From positions 1 through 64,000 of the forward strand of contig JAOUFN010000006.1 in NCBI GenBank assembly GCA_029858285.1: a stretch of DNA of 64,000 bases, given 5' to 3'. Origin of the DNA: Nitrospirota bacterium (GTDB taxonomy: Bacteria > Nitrospirota > JACRHL01). A program made the translations under genes and the position numbers. The notes beneath the pieces were generated by a model. It ran no database searches, had not been told where the DNA came from, and saw only the letters and a program-made list of their open reading frames with translations. Positions 40,907 to 50,045 of this stretch are shown here, one piece after another (position 1 is the first letter of the stretch; each line of letters opens with the position of its first letter).

Positions 40907-42274
40907 ATGCCCGAACCCCGCGGCCCGGATTACGGGCCGTTTCCCGCATCTGATCCCTCCCTTCCACTTCCAGCCGGTCCCCCGGCCGGAAGCGGCGACG
41001 CCGTATCGGTACGCGCCGAGATGGACCGCCTGCGGAGGCAGGCCGAGCAGCACCCGGATGACCTGGAGGTGTGGAGCGTTCTGGGCACCACCATGGCCCG
41101 TTACGGGGCGCTGAGGGAGGCCACCGACGTGTTTCAGGTGGTGTGCCGGATCGCCACCGACGCCGGTAACTGGCTGGGCCTGGCCCAGGCCAACGGCGGG
41201 TTGGCCTGGGTGGAACACATGCGCATGAATCTGGACTCCGCCGAAGCCTACTACCTGGGGGCAATCCGCATCTGCTCCGAACACGGACTGGATGCCGGGA
41301 TGCACTCCCAGTGGTACGGGCGGCTGGGCTACCTTTACGAATCCCTGGGAGAGCTGGAACGCGCCGAGACGGTCTACCGGCAGGCTCTGGAACTGGCCGA
41401 GAACGCCGGTTTGCCGGAGCAGGTAGTACGCACACTGGGGGACCTGGCCGACGTGTATCGTGGCCAGGGGGTGCCGGAAAAAGCCGAAGAGGCAGGTTTG
41501 CGTGCCCTGGAAATCGCCGCCTCACTGACCGGGGAAAACGACAAGGAAACCGACGATACCGAGGTCCGGGTCCTGGCCGATATGGCCCTGTGCGAGGCGC
41601 TCGGGCACCGCGAAAAACTCGGTTTCGACTATTTCAGCTACGGCGTGATGTATGAGCTGGAGGGAGAAATCCAGCGCGCCGAGGACATGTATCTGGAGGC
41701 GCTGGCGGTGTTTTCCACCGCGGGAAACCGACACGGCATGGCCGAGTTGTACTCCCACATCGGCGCCCACGCCTTTGTGCGTGGAGACTGGGAACGGGCG
41801 GCGGACATGTACGGTCAGGCCCTGGAACTGGAAACCGGGCTGGGCCGTGATTGGGGGGTGGCTCGGGCGTGCCGGGGACTGGGCATGGTCTGCCAGCGCA
41901 CCCGGCAGTGGCAGCAGGCCCGGGATCTTTACGAGCGCTCCCTGCTGCTGGTGGGGACGGACGGCCCCCGTGCCAAGGTGGCCGCCTTGTGCGGCGATCT
42001 GGGGGTGGTGCTCAAGGAGGTGGGGGAAATCCAGCGGGCGGAGGGCATGTACCGCAACGCCATGGAGTTGGGGGAGGGGGCCGGTGCCTGGGAGGTGGCG
42101 GCCCGCGCCGCAGCGGGGTTGGGCATTCTGTATCTGGAAACCCGGCCATCTGCAGAGGCGGAGGCGCGCCCATTACTGGAACGCAGCCTGGCCATGTACC
42201 GCCGCCTGGAGGACGAGGCCATGTCCACACGTCTGGAACAATTGCTGGAATTGCTCGACAAGCCCACCGAATAA
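40907..42274 (+). CDS. TPR protein, probably cytoplasmic
   Basis: A 455-residue protein without a signal peptide. A Pro-rich N-terminus of about 35 residues precedes about ten TPR units, including YLYESLGELERAETVYRQAL, YELEGEIQRAEDMYLEALAV and GVVLKEVGEIQRAEGMYRNA. The consensus is close to that of its two upstream neighbours, which are exported, so this may be the cytoplasmic member of the set. GAGAGG lies 8 bases before ATG 40907; a TTG at 40883 in the same frame is an alternative start. It converges with the minus-strand gene at 42329. Confidence 0.85.
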   Translation: MPEPRGPDYGPFPASDPSLPLPAGPPAGSGDAVSVRAEMDRLRRQAEQHPDDLEVWSVLGTTMARYGALREATDVFQVVCRIATDAGNWLGLAQANGGLAWVEHMRMNLDSAEAYYLGAIRICSEHGLDAGMHSQWYGRLGYLYESLGELERAETVYRQALELAENAGLPEQVVRTLGDLADVYRGQGVPEKAEEAGLRALEIAASLTGENDKETDDTEVRVLADMALCEALGHREKLGFDYFSYGVMYELEGEIQRAEDMYLEALAVFSTAGNRHGMAELYSHIGAHAFVRGDWERAADMYGQALELETGLGRDWGVARACRGLGMVCQRTRQWQQARDLYERSLLLVGTDGPRAKVAALCGDLGVVLKEVGEIQRAEGMYRNAMELGEGAGAWEVAARAAAGLGILYLETRPSAEAEARPLLERSLAMYRRLEDEAMSTRLEQLLELLDKPTE

Positions 42275-42328
42275 CGCATCGGGCCCCTCGGCCCTTCCGG
42301 TGCGCCTTCCTGCGGGGCCTTGCATCCC

Positions 42329-43351
42329 CTAGGGCATGTGGTATTTTTCCCGTAACCAGTCGCGCAATTGCCTGGCGCGTTCCGTTTCGCCCGCCGCCTC
42401 GAACAGGGCAATGGCCTGCTGATAGGTGGCGACGGCACGGGCCGGATCGCCAAAGCGCTCATGGAAGCGGGCGATGATCTCCCACTGCTGCCCGACTGCC
42501 TGGCGGTCCCGGGTGGTTTCCAACACCTGGGCGGCGCGGTAATACATGCCCTGGGCGAGGGTTTTTTCCAGCACATCGGCATAAATTTTTGCCAGATCGT
42601 TCATGCGGGCAGCCAGTTCGTAGGGATTATCTCCGTCGCCTTTTTCCTGGTGCGCCTTGAGTGCCCTGGCGCGCTGCTCCAGCAACTGGAGCAGGGGCAC
42701 CAGCGCGGTGTAGCGGGCTTCACCGTCGCCGCTGGTCCGACGCAGGACGTACTGCCAGGCATTCTCCGCGGCCGCCAGATCCCCTTGCTGCACCAGCACC
42801 CGGGCCAGTTCGCCGAAATCGGCCAGATTGTCCGGGGCGTGCCGGGTGGCGGCCTCGGCGGCACGCCGCTCCAGAGGGGCGTCTTCCGTCAGGCGCGCCA
42901 GTTGCAGCAACACCCGCGCTGCCTGGGCGCCTTCCGGATTCTCGTGCTTGCGGGCACGGGTGTCCAACTCGCCAGTGAGAAGGTCAATCGCCGCTCGGGG
43001 GTCGCCCTGTCGCAGTGTGTGCAACACACCGGACCCCGAGGGGGCGCCGGGATTGGTCCGCAACGCCTCGGCCACCGCCAATACGCGGGACTGGACCACT
43101 CTGGCTGGTGGTGCCTCCCCGGTGGCCCGGGCGGCATTCAGAACGGCGGCGGACAGGCGGTCCATGTCACCCTGCGAAAGGGTGTTGTCGGCCAGCGCCG
43201 GCACCACAAACGTCAGGATCAGCACGGACAGGAACAGGGCAGAAGGGATGCCGGACAGGCCTCGCCGAAGCGAGGCAAACATCACGGGAATTTTCGCTGG
43301 AATTTTCGCGCGAAAAAGCCACGGGACCGTTGGGAAAAACCTTTGAATCAT
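42329..43351 (-). CDS. Exported helical-repeat (TPR-like) protein
   Basis: A 340-residue protein. The hydrophobic export segment is SALFLSVLILTFVVPALADN (cleavage near residue 55 with this start). The mature part is all-helical and TPR-like, with a clear last repeat FGDPARAVATYQQAIALFEA. The start at 43351 has GGAG properly placed (CTGGAGATTCC); a shorter start at 43282 would give a more standard signal peptide but lacks a ribosome site. It is divergent from the ClpP-like gene, with 78 bases between them. Confidence 0.7.
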   Translation of the reverse strand: MIQRFFPTVPWLFRAKIPAKIPVMFASLRRGLSGIPSALFLSVLILTFVVPALADNTLSQGDMDRLSAAVLNAARATGEAPPARVVQSRVLAVAEALRTNPGAPSGSGVLHTLRQGDPRAAIDLLTGELDTRARKHENPEGAQAARVLLQLARLTEDAPLERRAAEAATRHAPDNLADFGELARVLVQQGDLAAAENAWQYVLRRTSGDGEARYTALVPLLQLLEQRARALKAHQEKGDGDNPYELAARMNDLAKIYADVLEKTLAQGMYYRAAQVLETTRDRQAVGQQWEIIARFHERFGDPARAVATYQQAIALFEAAGETERARQLRDWLREKYHMP

Positions 43352-43429
43352 GGAATCTCCAGCATCGCTGTCCGCCCATCCGAGGACGGCAAAGATAGCA
43401 CAGCGCCCCACGGTTGCCGATAAGAAGGG

Positions 43430-44413
43430 ATGCCACCTCCGTTTTTTCCCCATCCTTCGGACCATCCGGTGTCCGGCCCCACGTCGTCCTCCGGGGCCGT
43501 GCCTGCACCACCGGAGCCTTCCCGGCGCTGGTCGCCGGGCCGCTGGATAGGCAGCCATTGGCGCGGGGAGATCGGGGTGCGCCGGGCGCTGTGGATCAAC
43601 CTGGTAGGGGTGAACATGGTGGCCGGGCTGGTGGCAGGTCTGCTGTTACTGCCCGAACTGTACCGCTTCGATACCCTCTGGCAGATCCGTCTGATGGTGC
43701 TGGGGATGCCTTTATTGGTGGCATTGTGGGTGTGGCAGATGGTGGGGATGTGGCGGGGGGCGGGGCTGGAGCCGCTGCCGTCGGGCCGGGGCAACCTGAT
43801 CCGCGCCGCCGTGGGAACAGCGGCCGCCTGCCTGGCGCTATCGGTGGCCAGCGGCGCCGGTGCGGTGGCGGACATGGCCAGCGCGGCATTGGGGCGAGAC
43901 ACGCTGGGACATTACGCGCTGACCGCCCGCGCCGACGGCACACTGGTGGTGCAGGGCGACATCGGTTTTGGCCTGGCGGCGCGGGTACGTACCGCCCTGC
44001 GCGAGTCGCCTTCACTCACCCGGGTGCAACTCGACAGCCCGGGTGGTCGGGGCGGAGAGGGGGCGCTGCTGGCGCGGGTAATCCGCGAGGCCGATGCAGA
44101 CACGGTGGTGCACCAGGGGTGTTTCAGCGCCTGTGCGTTTGCATTTTTAGGCGGTCACCGGCGCAGCCTTGCGCCAGGGGCACAACTGGGGTTTCACTGG
44201 CGCAGGAGGGCGCTCGACTGGTCGGAACTGGAACTGCGCTCACAGGTACGCCGGGCATTCCGGGACGCCGGGGTGGACAACGAATTCACCGCCCACGCCC
44301 TTGCGGTACCCATCGAAGATTTATGGATCCCGTCCAGGCGGGAGTTGTGGGCCGCCGGGGTGATTACCAGCCCGGACTTTGATGCCTACCCCATCCCGCA
44401 TTTTCGCGGGTGA
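43430..44413 (+). CDS. Membrane-anchored ClpP-like serine protease
   Basis: A 327-residue protein with membrane helices at about residues 58-76, 87-105 and 125-145. A C-terminal ClpP/crotonase-fold domain follows: the oxyanion motif LDSPGGRGGEG (201-211), the nucleophile segment QGCFSACAFAF with Ser233, and a downstream GFH with His256. This matches periplasmic ClpP-like proteins of Proteobacteria (C.SACT..F..G..R type), whose substrates are unknown. It is located inside the TPR/SEL1 gene cluster, so it may act on or be guided by those proteins; that link is inference. Confidence 0.83.
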   Translation: MPPPFFPHPSDHPVSGPTSSSGAVPAPPEPSRRWSPGRWIGSHWRGEIGVRRALWINLVGVNMVAGLVAGLLLLPELYRFDTLWQIRLMVLGMPLLVALWVWQMVGMWRGAGLEPLPSGRGNLIRAAVGTAAACLALSVASGAGAVADMASAALGRDTLGHYALTARADGTLVVQGDIGFGLAARVRTALRESPSLTRVQLDSPGGRGGEGALLARVIREADADTVVHQGCFSACAFAFLGGHRRSLAPGAQLGFHWRRRALDWSELELRSQVRRAFRDAGVDNEFTAHALAVPIEDLWIPSRRELWAAGVITSPDFDAYPIPHFRG

Positions 44414-44515
44414 ACGCCGCAACCGTCCCCTGCGGTCCCCATGCCGCGCCGACCGCGCCGCCCGCACGGGCGCGGTCCCGACCCCACGCCCGCTTCAAAA
44501 TGGTCAAAACGGCAG

Positions 44516-44713
44516 CTAGGCCGCCTTGCGGGCCCTCATGCCCCCCTCGGTAAACAGGGGATCGAAGGTGCCCTCCTTGCCCCAGGCGTGGCCGCCCTCA
44601 CGGAACGGCGGTGCCTCGGCGAGAACGCCCCGCAGGCCCATGTAGAGTCCCCACAGGAACAGAACGCCCGTAATGGCAACCGCCAGGGTTGCACCGATGG
44701 TCATGCCGAACAT
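44516..44713 (-). CDS. Small single-pass membrane protein, relative of the one at 36325
   Basis: A 65-residue protein with one membrane helix (about residues 5-27, TIGATLAVAITGVLFLWGLY) and a polar tail containing APPFREGGHAWG. The tail motif P.FREG at the same distance after the helix is shared with the protein at 36325. GGAAGGAGG precedes the ATG. It may form a transcript with the upstream SEL1 gene (44851), or use the weak TACAAT box near 44880. The function is unknown. Confidence 0.72.
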   Translation of the reverse strand: MFGMTIGATLAVAITGVLFLWGLYMGLRGVLAEAPPFREGGHAWGKEGTFDPLFTEGGMRARKAA

Positions 44714-44850
44714 GGCGTGTCCTCCTTCCAGAAGAGGCCGGGCGCGGCCCCCGGGACCGACATCCCCCACCGGGATGCCCCCGGCCGTCGCCCAAGGGGG
44801 ACTCGCTCCGCCCTCACCCCCATCACGGGACGCGCGGGCACCCACTGCTT

Positions 44851-45717
44851 TCATTGTAGCTGTGGGATGGTCCCTGCGCGAGCCACGCCCTGCTCGGAGC
44901 TCACGTGCTGCTGGAGCTTGCGGGTCAGGCGACTGGAATGGTCGATGGCCTGCATGGCAGAGAGGATGTCGTCCTCTGCCTTCTGGTAGTCAACAGGGGC
45001 GATGCCGTAGCGGATGCCACCTGTGTGGTACGCCATGGCGGCATCGAAATACAGGGCCAGCGCAGCCTTGGGGTCGGCCTTGGTGCCGATACCGATTTCG
45101 GTGGCGTAAGCCAGGGCCCTCCGTGCCGGAGGATAGTTGCCTTCGGTGGCGGCCTGATGCCACAGACTGTAGGCGCGTTCCGGGTTATATAGTGACAGGT
45201 TGGGGTTGGCGTACAGGGCAGCCAGTTGGGACACCGCCTCCCAGCGCACCTTGGGGTCTTCGGGGGCCTCGGGGTTGCCGTTCACCCGTTCGTACCAGAC
45301 CGCTGCCCGGCCCGGATTGGCGGGCACCAGTTTGCCGTTCCGGTACAGGTCGCCCACGATGGCCTGGGCCATGGGATCGCCGAGTTTGGCGGCACGTTCG
45401 TACCAGCCCACGGCAAGCTGCGGATTACGGGGCACTACCTTACCCTCCAGCAGCAGGGAACCGGCAAAACGGGCGGCCGGGGCAAACCCGGCGCGGGCGG
45501 CGGCGGCAATGTCGGCGAGCCCTTCCTGAAGCCTGGCCTGGTCGCCGGAATTGGAGGCCTCGATCAACTGGTAGCGGCCGGTCATGAACAGGGTCATCGG
45601 ATCGCCCTCGCGGGCGCTTTCGGCGATGGAAATCGGCAAATATTCCTGGGCTGTGGCCGCCGTGGCGGCGACCGGGGTGAGGATCAGCCAAAGACCAATG
45701 AAGACGTGACGGTGCAT
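44851..45717 (-). CDS. Exported SEL1-repeat protein
   Basis: A 288-residue protein with a signal peptide (FIGLWLILTPVAATAATA, cleavage near residue 24). It has at least four SEL1-like repeats of about 36 residues: LAVGWYERAAKLGDPMAQAI, RAAVWYERVNG, RAYSLWHQAATEGNYPPARR and KAALALYFDAAMAYHTGG. SEL1 repeats are TPR relatives that bind proteins and often sit at the cell envelope. The start is chosen for the signal peptide, and no ideal ribosome site is visible. It belongs to the envelope TPR/SEL1 island. Confidence 0.83.
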   Translation of the reverse strand: MHRHVFIGLWLILTPVAATAATAQEYLPISIAESAREGDPMTLFMTGRYQLIEASNSGDQARLQEGLADIAAAARAGFAPAARFAGSLLLEGKVVPRNPQLAVGWYERAAKLGDPMAQAIVGDLYRNGKLVPANPGRAAVWYERVNGNPEAPEDPKVRWEAVSQLAALYANPNLSLYNPERAYSLWHQAATEGNYPPARRALAYATEIGIGTKADPKAALALYFDAAMAYHTGGIRYGIAPVDYQKAEDDILSAMQAIDHSSRLTRKLQQHVSSEQGVARAGTIPQLQ

Positions 45718-45798
45718 CGTAAGGTATCGCTCCGTTAAGGATATTGCGGGTGTTTCTGGACCCCGTAGTGCGGGCCGGAGCACGCACTCCCATCTGTG

Positions 45799-45882
45799 GC
45801 CCCGGGAGGGCCGGATAATGTATCCAGCCCCGGAGGGCCGGATATCAAATCGAAGCCCCGGAGGGCCGGATATCAAATTGAC
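45799..45882. repeat. 28-bp tandem repeat, three copies, no spacer
   Basis: Units are at 45799-45826, 45827-45854 and 45855-45882. Each starts GCCCCGG(G)AGGGCCGGAT, and the last two share GGCCGGATATCAAAT. It is intergenic, upstream of the SEL1 gene on the minus strand and of the large fusion gene on the plus strand. The GATATC core and repetition would fit iterated protein-binding sites. Beyond it, 45883-46231 holds an inverted repeat of 10 bp with a long loop (46002-46067) and an A-run, and no gene. Confidence 0.85.
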
Positions 45883-46231
45883 GACTGGCTGCGGTGTAGC
45901 ACAAGCCGCAGATTGGGGGAACCGGGATTGATAGCGACCCGCGCCAACACCCGCAACCAGCCGTCAAACCAAAAAACACCGCCACAGGCGGCATTCGAAA
46001 ACCCGGCGGGATCGTCCCGCTCCTGTTCTCAGACGCAAACATCCCCCCAAAGGTTCCCGCCGGGTCAAAAAAAAATGGCAAGGCCGGACGGGCGGGACGA
46101 CAAAACGGCAAAAAAAGGGAGGAAAAAAGGACAGGTAAAGAGTCCCGCCCCGATTGCCGAAAGGGGGAGTGTGAGGATTCCGCGGCCGAGGTATGGCCGC
46201 ATCCCACGGCGCAAAGCGAGGGAAACGTTAC

Positions 46232-49200
46232 ATGGGTAAGGCAATCGGCTATTTCCGCGTGCCGGCAACAGGTACGGGCACTCCCGCACCGACTCCGGCG
46301 GAAGCGGCAATCCGAACCTGGTGTGGCAACCACGGCCATCAGGTGGTGGCATTGATGAGTGACGCCGATCGCGCCAGCGACGGCCTCACCATGGCTCTTG
46401 AGGCTGCGGTAAAAGCCTCGATGCTGGTGGTGGACAGTCTCGACAGCCTGAGCCAGGGTGGCATCGCTCCGGCGCAGGTGCTGGAAAAATTGCTGACCGC
46501 CGGTGCGCAGTTGGTTTCACTGCACGAGCGGCTGGACAGTTCCGCCATGGGACCGGACGCAGCTCGCCAGGCGGTGGGCGGGAGCAAACCGTCCACGGCG
46601 GCAGGGGACGTGCGCATCACCTTCACTCCGGCGGACCCGGTCTCCGCCGCATCCCGACCGTCCGCCGCCGGCGGTTACGACCTGCCGGAAGTCACGGCCG
46701 AGCCGGTTGCGGATGAATATGCGGTTCCCTCCATCACCCTGGAAGACGTGGACCCGAACGAGGCGGCCACCCTTGCCCCCCCCCCCATGTACGGGGCGGA
46801 GGAGGACGCAGGCGTCGTTCCCGGCGAGGACGGGGAAACTGTCTCTACCTGGTCGCTGGATGAAGGCGACGCGGACGCCCCTGCAGATGAGCCAATCGGG
46901 CCGGTGGTGACCGCCGATCAGGACGACATCGACGCCATGGTCATGGCGCGGCAGGACAGCGTCGCTTCGGCGGCAGCGGCTGGCACTGCTCCGGCTGGAC
47001 AGTCGGACATTGATTTTCTGTTTTCCATGCAGGCGGCACGCAAACCCAAAGAGGCCGCCCAAACGCCCCAGGAACCATCCACCCCCGAACCGCAGACTCC
47101 GTCTGCCTCGTCCAGCGATGACGGGATGGCGGGAATGCTGGAACTGGGCGGTCCGGGGAGCGAGCCGGCGGGGGAAATTACCCTGGACCCCGTGCCACCG
47201 GTTCAATCCGGCAGCAGCGGTGAATCGGGCGGTGAATCCGGAGAGGGGATCACCCTGGACGGCATGCCTGACACGGATGCCGACGAGTTGGACACGCCAC
47301 AAATATTCGCGGACACGGGAGAGGCCCAGTCCCCGGCGGAAGGGCAGACCAGTGTGGATTTCATGCTGGCCATGAAAGCCGCGAAACCGGCCGGCAGTTC
47401 CGCATCGTCGACCGGTACGTCCGGTGACGATTTGGCGGACGTCGGCACGAATTCCGACATGGATTTCGGCACGGATGCCGACGCGTCCGACACACCCCGG
47501 ATATTTGCGGACACCGGAGAGGCCCAGTCCCCGGCGGAAGGACAGACCAGCGTGGATTTCATGCTGGCCATGAAGGCCACGAAATCTGCAAAATCAGCCA
47601 GCAGCAACCCGGAGTCGCCCGGGGGGGACGATTTTGGCCTCGACGACGATATGTTCGGCAGCGATGCGGACTTGGAAGAGGTCACCCCGCAAGGCTTTAC
47701 CGACAGCGGCGAGTCGGTCACCCCCGCCGAAAATCAAGCCGACGTGGACTTTTTGCTGGCGACGAAAAAATTGCGCCAGCCGGGGCCCCCGGTTCCGGGC
47801 ACGATGCCACCCCCGGCGGCGCAATCGATGGATGCATTGCCGGGGCTGTCCGGCAACGACACACCGGACATCGCGGTCCCTCAGCCCCCGGCGCAGCAGG
47901 CATCCGCCTCACAGGCGGGCCGCACGCCCGATAGCATGACAGCCAAAGATCGTGAGGGCATTGAGCGTTACCTGGCCGAGATGCCCCCCGAGGATGGTCT
48001 GGGCTACAAAGTTCCGCCCCGGGGCTCTTCGCGGGCGTCGAAGTCTGCCGCCGAGGAAGTCTCTGCCGCAGCCCCCGATGGCGACGACGACCCCGGTGCG
48101 GCCAATCCGTTCGAGGATCTGGCGCGGGAAATGGCCGGTGAAGCCGCCCGCGAGATGGCCCAGGAACTGACCCGCGGGATCGTTCCAAGGTCCGGCGTGG
48201 CCCCATCCGGCGAGGGCCAGGACGGAGCCCGATTGACCCCTCTGGCGCAGGGCGGTTCGCGGCAGGTTCATGGTGAGATCGAGGACACCCCCAAGACTTT
48301 TACTCCCGTGGCCCAGACGGGCAAGGCTGTACGCGAGGACCCGCACGGCATCAAGGTGCCGCCGCCTCCGGCCGGGGTTCCCCTGAAAACGATGGATCGG
48401 CGGTCGAGCCCGCTGGAACAGCTTTTACTGCGGGAGGCTCCCAAATCCTATTCGCCCCTGGCCAACGTTCCGGGTATGACGCAGGAGGGCGATACGCCGC
48501 CCGACTCGCCGGAGGCGGGTGTGACGGGCGTGGGGGGCGACGCGCCATCCACCCGGTCGGCCAATTCAACGGCCGGCACCGACGACAGTTCCGACGGGGG
48601 AGATGGCCTGCTGTCATTGAAGCCGCTGCAGACCGGTGCCAGCCACATGGTGCATGGCGAAATCGATCTGGAAGTAAAGAGTTTCACCCCCATGGCGCCG
48701 CTGGCCAAAGCGGTGCGGGGGGACGACCCGCCCACCCGGCCGACACAGGAGGCAGCCCCGGAACCACAGGAGCCGTTGCAGGAAAAGGTTGCGCAGGCTG
48801 CTGAGGAGACCGTTTCGCCCCCGCCGCCCTATCAGGGCATTCCTCAGGGGGCGCGAATGGGGGGGGGAGAGATGGATTCCCATCTGGTGGACGTGTCCTC
48901 CATCATTGCCCGTGCCCGCGCGGAGGTGCAGGCCGACATGGGGATCAAATCGCACCCGGTGAGTTCCCCGCCTCTTTCTCCAGCCCACGCGGCGGCGGAT
49001 TGGGTGGCCCCCACGGCCACCCCTGTGGGCGGTCCCGGCTGGACCCCGACCGAGACGGCCGACTGGGATCGCCGTTCGCGTGCGAGGGGCACCCGGTCCG
49101 CGCAGATGTCGGAAGATTCCGGGGGGGCGATGATGCGGCGCCACTCCGATTACACGCCGGTGGCTGATGCGGCCGCCCGTCACGTGGCGCAGGGACATTT

Positions 49201-49906
49201 CAAGAAGGCCATTGCCACCTGGGAGGGGTTCCTGTCCGGCGCCGACGGCCACAACCTGGGCATGGCGATGAACGCCATCGGCGACATTCATGTGCGCCAG
49301 GGCAACGTCACCGAGGCTGCGGACCAATTCCAGAAGGCGGTGGAGGCGTTCGAGAAGGCCGGGTATTACACCAAGGCAGTGGCGACTCTCAAGAAGATCC
49401 ACAAGATCACCCCGCAAAACAAAAAAATTCACCTGCGCACGGGTGAACTGGCAGCCCGCTGCGGACGGTTGGGGGATGCGGTGGAGGCCTATCTGCGGTA
49501 TGCCCGCTGCATGGTGGACCGGGGCGACATCTTTGCCGCGCAGAATATTTTCAACCGCATCCGCATCCTGGACCCCCTCAACGCCCGGCACCGCCTGCAA
49601 TTGGCGGCGGAGTTGCGCGACTTCGGTTTTCTGGATGAATCCGTAGCGGAGATTCTGAACGCCACCGACATCCTGATGGCCGAGGGGCGGCACGACGAGG
49701 CGCAGCGGCATCTGCTGCGCATGATCGACGTCATGCCCACGCATCTGGCCCTGCAGACTGCGCTGGAGCGGGTGGCGAAGGGCGACGCCGCGCCGGTGCC
49801 GGAAGCGCCGGTGGAAGGCGGTATGGCCTGTGCGGATCTCGATCTGGAGACTGACGACGGCAGCATGTGGCACCGGCCCATCGACTCCGACGGCAAAATT
49901 GTCTGA
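46232..49906 (+). CDS. Inactive serine-recombinase domain fused to a repetitive linker and TPR domain
   Basis: A 1224-residue protein. Residues 3-105 look like a resolvase/invertase N-domain: AIGYFRV start, D and R spacing in SDADRASDGLTMAL, LVVDSLDSLSQ and LLTAGAQLVSLHERLDSS. The catalytic Ser position after RV reads Pro (RVPAT) and the DRLSR arginine is lost, so it should be catalytically dead, and no recombinase DNA-binding domain follows. Residues about 110-980 are low-complexity and acidic, with repeated short motifs. One is Q-x-x-(V/I)DF-x-LA-x-K. A second recurring block reads VHGEI...FTP.A...KAVR. The C-terminus (about 985-1205) has five or six TPR units (GDIHVRQGNVTEAADQFQKA). There is no signal peptide, so it is probably a cytoplasmic scaffold. 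Confidence 0.8.
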   Translation: MGKAIGYFRVPATGTGTPAPTPAEAAIRTWCGNHGHQVVALMSDADRASDGLTMALEAAVKASMLVVDSLDSLSQGGIAPAQVLEKLLTAGAQLVSLHERLDSSAMGPDAARQAVGGSKPSTAAGDVRITFTPADPVSAASRPSAAGGYDLPEVTAEPVADEYAVPSITLEDVDPNEAATLAPPPMYGAEEDAGVVPGEDGETVSTWSLDEGDADAPADEPIGPVVTADQDDIDAMVMARQDSVASAAAAGTAPAGQSDIDFLFSMQAARKPKEAAQTPQEPSTPEPQTPSASSSDDGMAGMLELGGPGSEPAGEITLDPVPPVQSGSSGESGGESGEGITLDGMPDTDADELDTPQIFADTGEAQSPAEGQTSVDFMLAMKAAKPAGSSASSTGTSGDDLADVGTNSDMDFGTDADASDTPRIFADTGEAQSPAEGQTSVDFMLAMKATKSAKSASSNPESPGGDDFGLDDDMFGSDADLEEVTPQGFTDSGESVTPAENQADVDFLLATKKLRQPGPPVPGTMPPPAAQSMDALPGLSGNDTPDIAVPQPPAQQASASQAGRTPDSMTAKDREGIERYLAEMPPEDGLGYKVPPRGSSRASKSAAEEVSAAAPDGDDDPGAANPFEDLAREMAGEAAREMAQELTRGIVPRSGVAPSGEGQDGARLTPLAQGGSRQVHGEIEDTPKTFTPVAQTGKAVREDPHGIKVPPPPAGVPLKTMDRRSSPLEQLLLREAPKSYSPLANVPGMTQEGDTPPDSPEAGVTGVGGDAPSTRSANSTAGTDDSSDGGDGLLSLKPLQTGASHMVHGEIDLEVKSFTPMAPLAKAVRGDDPPTRPTQEAAPEPQEPLQEKVAQAAEETVSPPPPYQGIPQGARMGGGEMDSHLVDVSSIIARARAEVQADMGIKSHPVSSPPLSPAHAAADWVAPTATPVGGPGWTPTETADWDRRSRARGTRSAQMSEDSGGAMMRRHSDYTPVADAAARHVAQGHFKKAIATWEGFLSGADGHNLGMAMNAIGDIHVRQGNVTEAADQFQKAVEAFEKAGYYTKAVATLKKIHKITPQNKKIHLRTGELAARCGRLGDAVEAYLRYARCMVDRGDIFAAQNIFNRIRILDPLNARHRLQLAAELRDFGFLDESVAEILNATDILMAEGRHDEAQRHLLRMIDVMPTHLALQTALERVAKGDAAPVPEAPVEGGMACADLDLETDDGSMWHRPIDSDGKIV

Positions 49907-50045
49907 CCCGATCGCCTCCCCGGACTTGCTGACTCCCAATCTCCTGACTCTCGTCACCTCACTTACCACATCGGCTGTCAAATGATTGCCGTGGTGATAC
50001 AGTCAGGGTAGGGGGCTGTCACGGAATGGGGGGAGGGGTGTGGGA

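Noticed and set aside
45799-45882. Possible CRISPR array
   Set aside because: Units follow each other without spacers, so it is a plain tandem repeat. The same reasoning excludes 7972-8111 and 52316-52419.
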